DNA from: Rhodospirillales bacterium
GTDB taxonomy: Bacteria; Pseudomonadota; Alphaproteobacteria; Rhodospirillales; UBA2165
Length of the DNA stretch: 64,000 nt
Direction: 5' to 3'
Assembly: GCA_012960465.1 (NCBI GenBank)
Contig: DUBF01000148.1
Span: 1-64,000, forward strand
Positions 61,521-64,000 of the stretch are shown one piece after another. How positions within the stretch are numbered: position 1 is the stretch's first letter; every line of letters begins with the position of its first letter. The position numbers and the translations under genes were made by a program. The notes under the pieces are model-generated. The model did not search any database. It was not told where the DNA came from and saw nothing but the letters and a program-made list of their open reading frames with translations.

Positions 61521-63275
61521 ATGTCGAGTAACCAATATACTGGCGGTGAGATTATTCTCAAAGCATTAGCTGACCAAGATGTTGAAGTCGTATTTGGTTA
61601 TCCGGGTGGTGTTACACTGCCGCTTTATAACGATATGTATAAGCAAAATAGTCTGCGGCATGTCCTTGTTGGTCATGAACAAGGAGCAGTACATGCTGCC
61701 GAGGGTTACGCGCGTTCAACAGGTAAAACCGGTGTTGCAATGGCAACTTCTGGTCCGGGCGCAACCAATACAGTTACAGGTTTGGTAGATGCCTTGATGG
61801 ATAGTATTCCGCTAGTTTGTCTAACGGGTCAAGTTGTTAGCCATCTAATTGGAAACGATGCGTTTCAGGAAGCCGATACCACGGGTATCACGCGGCCAGC
61901 TACGAAACACAATTATTTGGTAAAATCGACAGATGAACTTGCTCGAGTTATCCATGAAGCATTTTATATTGCAGCAAATGGTCGTCCAGGACCCGTTTTA
62001 ATTGATATTCCAAAGGATATAATAATGAATATGGGTACTTATGTTGGTCCCGAAGGTATTGAGCCTCGCAACTATAAACCTCAAATTAGTGGAGACCGAA
62101 AAAAAATTGAAGCCGCAGTTGATATGATAGCAAATGCAGAGCGTCCCCTTATTTATGCCGGCGGTGGAGTGATCAATTCCGGTCCTGAGGCATCTCATTT
62201 ATTACAGAAGTTTGTCAAAATGACTGGCTATCCTTGTACTACAACATTAATGGCATTAGGTGCCTATCCAACAACAGATGATCAGTTTATTGGTATGCCG
62301 GGTATGCATGGTACCTACGAAGCTAACCTCGCAATGCACGGATGTGATATTATGTTTAATATTGGAGCGCGCTTCGATGATCGGGTGACCGGTAATACGG
62401 CGCTTTTCTCTCCTAATAGTAAGAAAATTCATGTCGATATTGATCCTTCTTCTATTAACAAAAATATTGTAGTTGATATCGCGATTATAGGAGACGTGAC
62501 GAATGTGTTATCCGATTTGATAACCATCTGGAATCAAAAACAACCGAAGCTTAATCAAAATGCTATCGAGAACTGGTGGAATGTAATTGGAGAATGGCGT
62601 TCTGCTGACTCGCTTGGATTTGAGCAAGATTTTAAAGAGTCGATTAAGCCACAATACGCCTTAAGTCAATTAAGTGAATCTTTGAATGGAACCGATTATT
62701 TCGTTACGACAGATGTTGGACAGCACCAAATGTGGGCTGCTCAGTATATTCAATTTTCTGAACCAAATCGCTGGATGACGTCTGGTGGTCTCGGTACTAT
62801 GGGATATGGCATTCCAGCAGCTATGGGTGTACAAGTTGCACACCCTGATGCAGCTGTAGTTTGTGTGACCTCGGAAGGTTCAATGATGATGAACGTTCAA
62901 GAAATGGCAACTATTGCAAAAGAAGGCCTTCCAGTTAAAATACTCTGTTTGTATAATCAAGTGCTTGGTATGATCCGGCAATGGCAGGAATTATTTCATG
63001 AAAATAACGAATCTGAATGTGATTTAAGTAACGGACCTGATTATATTAAACTGGCGGAAGCCATGGGTTTTAGTGCGTTAGAGTGTCAAAAAGCCGATGA
63101 CGTTAATGGTTCGATTAATAAAATGCTTGAAATTAAAGGACCAGTATTTTTATTGATGCACACAGATCGAGCAGAAAATGTTTTTCCCATGATCCCATCT
63201 GGAGCTGCCCATAATGAAATTGTTCTGGCTCCCAATAATAAAACGAAATTTGTTAAAGATAAAGAAATGGCTTAA
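61521..63275 (+). CDS. ilvB: Acetolactate synthase large subunit
   Basis: A 584-aa ThDP/FAD enzyme making 2-acetolactate or 2-aceto-2-hydroxybutyrate, the first common step of Val, Leu and Ile synthesis. [15 protein letters not shown] starts it, and the catalytic Glu53 lies in [15 protein letters not shown]. Central FAD-site text ([12 protein letters not shown]) and the C-terminal [10 protein letters not shown] are present. The ThDP-Mg motif is unusual: SEG (451-453) where most enzymes have GDG and many alphaproteobacterial ones GEA, and LYN (477-479) in place of LNN. It is followed by ilvH after 25 nt. Confidence 0.94.
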   Translation: MSSNQYTGGEIILKALADQDVEVVFGYPGGVTLPLYNDMYKQNSLRHVLVGHEQGAVHAAEGYARSTGKTGVAMATSGPGATNTVTGLVDALMDSIPLVCLTGQVVSHLIGNDAFQEADTTGITRPATKHNYLVKSTDELARVIHEAFYIAANGRPGPVLIDIPKDIIMNMGTYVGPEGIEPRNYKPQISGDRKKIEAAVDMIANAERPLIYAGGGVINSGPEASHLLQKFVKMTGYPCTTTLMALGAYPTTDDQFIGMPGMHGTYEANLAMHGCDIMFNIGARFDDRVTGNTALFSPNSKKIHVDIDPSSINKNIVVDIAIIGDVTNVLSDLITIWNQKQPKLNQNAIENWWNVIGEWRSADSLGFEQDFKESIKPQYALSQLSESLNGTDYFVTTDVGQHQMWAAQYIQFSEPNRWMTSGGLGTMGYGIPAAMGVQVAHPDAAVVCVTSEGSMMMNVQEMATIAKEGLPVKILCLYNQVLGMIRQWQELFHENNESECDLSNGPDYIKLAEAMGFSALECQKADDVNGSINKMLEIKGPVFLLMHTDRAENVFPMIPSGAAHNEIVLAPNNKTKFVKDKEMA

Positions 63276-63300
63276 GAATTTTGTGCTAGGGTAAATAAAA

Positions 63301-63819
63301 TTGACTGATAATTTGAATAGTGGTGAGCAAAATCATACGTTCTCAGTTCTTGTTGAAAATGAGGCTGGGGTTTTGGCGCGTGTGATTGGCCTATTATCTG
63401 GCCGAGGGTACAACATTGAAAGTTTAACAGTTGCTGAGGTTGATAAAGACGAGCATTTTTCTAAAATAACTCTTGTAAGTTCGGGTACCGAAATGGTGCT
63501 TGAGCAAATTCGTACTCAGCTTGAGCGTTTAGTGCCAGTGCGAGCGGTCGCAAATTTGACTATTGATGGGCCTTCTGTCGAGCGAGAACTCGCTTTGATA
63601 AAAGTAGCTGGAGGTGATAAAATGCGGGCTCAATGTTTGGAAGTAGCAGATACTTTTCAGGCAAATGTTATAGACAGTACACCAGAATCTTGTGTTTTTG
63701 AAGTTGTAGAAAGTACAGAAAAGATGGATGCTTTTATTAATTTAATGAAGCCGCTTGGTTTGGTGGATGTATCACGTTCAGGTGTGGTAGCCATTTCGCG
63801 CGGTTCAGAACCAATTTAA
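63301..63819 (+). CDS. ilvH: Acetolactate synthase small regulatory subunit
   Basis: A 172-aa ACT-domain protein that binds valine and controls IlvB. HTFSVLVENEAGVLARVIGLLSGRGYNIESLTVAEV is the N-terminal ACT signature, and the C-terminal domain (ERELALIKV onward) completes the IlvH/IlvN fold. It starts with TTG, AGGG lying about 9 nt before it. The gene is 25 nt after ilvB and 56 nt before ilvC, forming an ilvBHC operon. Confidence 0.95.
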   Translation: MTDNLNSGEQNHTFSVLVENEAGVLARVIGLLSGRGYNIESLTVAEVDKDEHFSKITLVSSGTEMVLEQIRTQLERLVPVRAVANLTIDGPSVERELALIKVAGGDKMRAQCLEVADTFQANVIDSTPESCVFEVVESTEKMDAFINLMKPLGLVDVSRSGVVAISRGSEPI

Positions 63820-63848
63820 ACGGCCTCCCAGGGCTATAGGCTAATTGA

Positions 63849-64000
<152 letters not shown>

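Overview
The window looks like one stretch of chromosome from an AT-rich alphaproteobacterium (GC around 40% by eye), probably a free-living aerobic heterotroph, perhaps marine. The clues are the mrp / hflK-hflC-DUF2065-degP neighbourhood, miaA-ilvB-ilvH-ilvC, a CobN-type cobalamin cluster, and PuuD-type urate oxidation. Coding is dense, with many ATGA-type overlaps and GTG or TTG starts. I see no transposase, phage gene, CRISPR array, rRNA or tRNA, and no gene I recognise as a transcription factor. Both ends cut genes: a trypsin-like protease on the left and ilvC on the right.

Region 1 (1-8309, minus strand) holds a secreted trypsin-like protease fragment and then an apparent eight-gene run, in transcription order: VOC protein, two EamA permeases, DUF3237 protein, acyl-CoA synthetase, FAD monooxygenase, isochorismatase-type amidohydrolase, cytochrome P450. 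It reads as uptake and oxidative breakdown of an aromatic or N-containing acid whose identity I cannot tell. An SDR gene (8398-9132) points the other way.

Region 2 (9129-22443) is a purine catabolism locus split about a divergent promoter region (12952-13107). Leftward are puuE, uraD, alc, allA and an EamA permease. Rightward are uraH, puuD, a BMP-type nucleoside ABC transporter (ATPase, two permeases, lipoprotein-like binding protein), guanine deaminase and an NCS2 permease closed by a clear terminator. Together they cover purine import and urate -> HIU -> OHCU -> allantoin -> allantoate -> ureidoglycolate -> glyoxylate + urea. Xanthine dehydrogenase is not here. A UbiX-like protein and an extradiol dioxygenase follow (22464-24042).

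Region 3 (24338-50674) is a near-complete cobalamin locus. A cobalamin riboswitch precedes cbtB-cbtA (cobalt transport). Then come cobT, cobS, cobC phosphatase, cobU/cobP, cobW, cobN, cobO, cobQ, cobD, cbiX, a tiny translationally coupled ORF, cobH, cobL, cobI, a cbiG-cobJ fusion, cobM, cobK, cbiD, cobA, cobB, the aminotransferase cobC, an exostosin-like gene and a second COG0523 GTPase. The gene set mixes early-cobalt-insertion markers (CbiX, CbiD, CbiG) with the late-insertion chelatase subunit CobN, and has no CobG/CobZ or CobF.

Region 4 (50715-64000) is mostly housekeeping: TauE/SafE permease, Mrp ATPase, HflK-HflC-DUF2065-DegP membrane quality control, a DUF1015 protein, an LLM flavin oxidoreductase with a gentisate dioxygenase-like cupin, miaA, and ilvB-ilvH-ilvC. 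Between miaA and ilvB lies a 43-codon ORF rich in branched-chain codons among competing hairpins. It may be an attenuation leader or a small membrane protein.

The least explained items are the 40-aa ORF between cbiX and cobH, the leader-like ORF before ilvB, the histidine ladders in CbtA and CbiX, the glycosyltransferase-like gene in the B12 locus, and the unassigned catabolic run in region 1.
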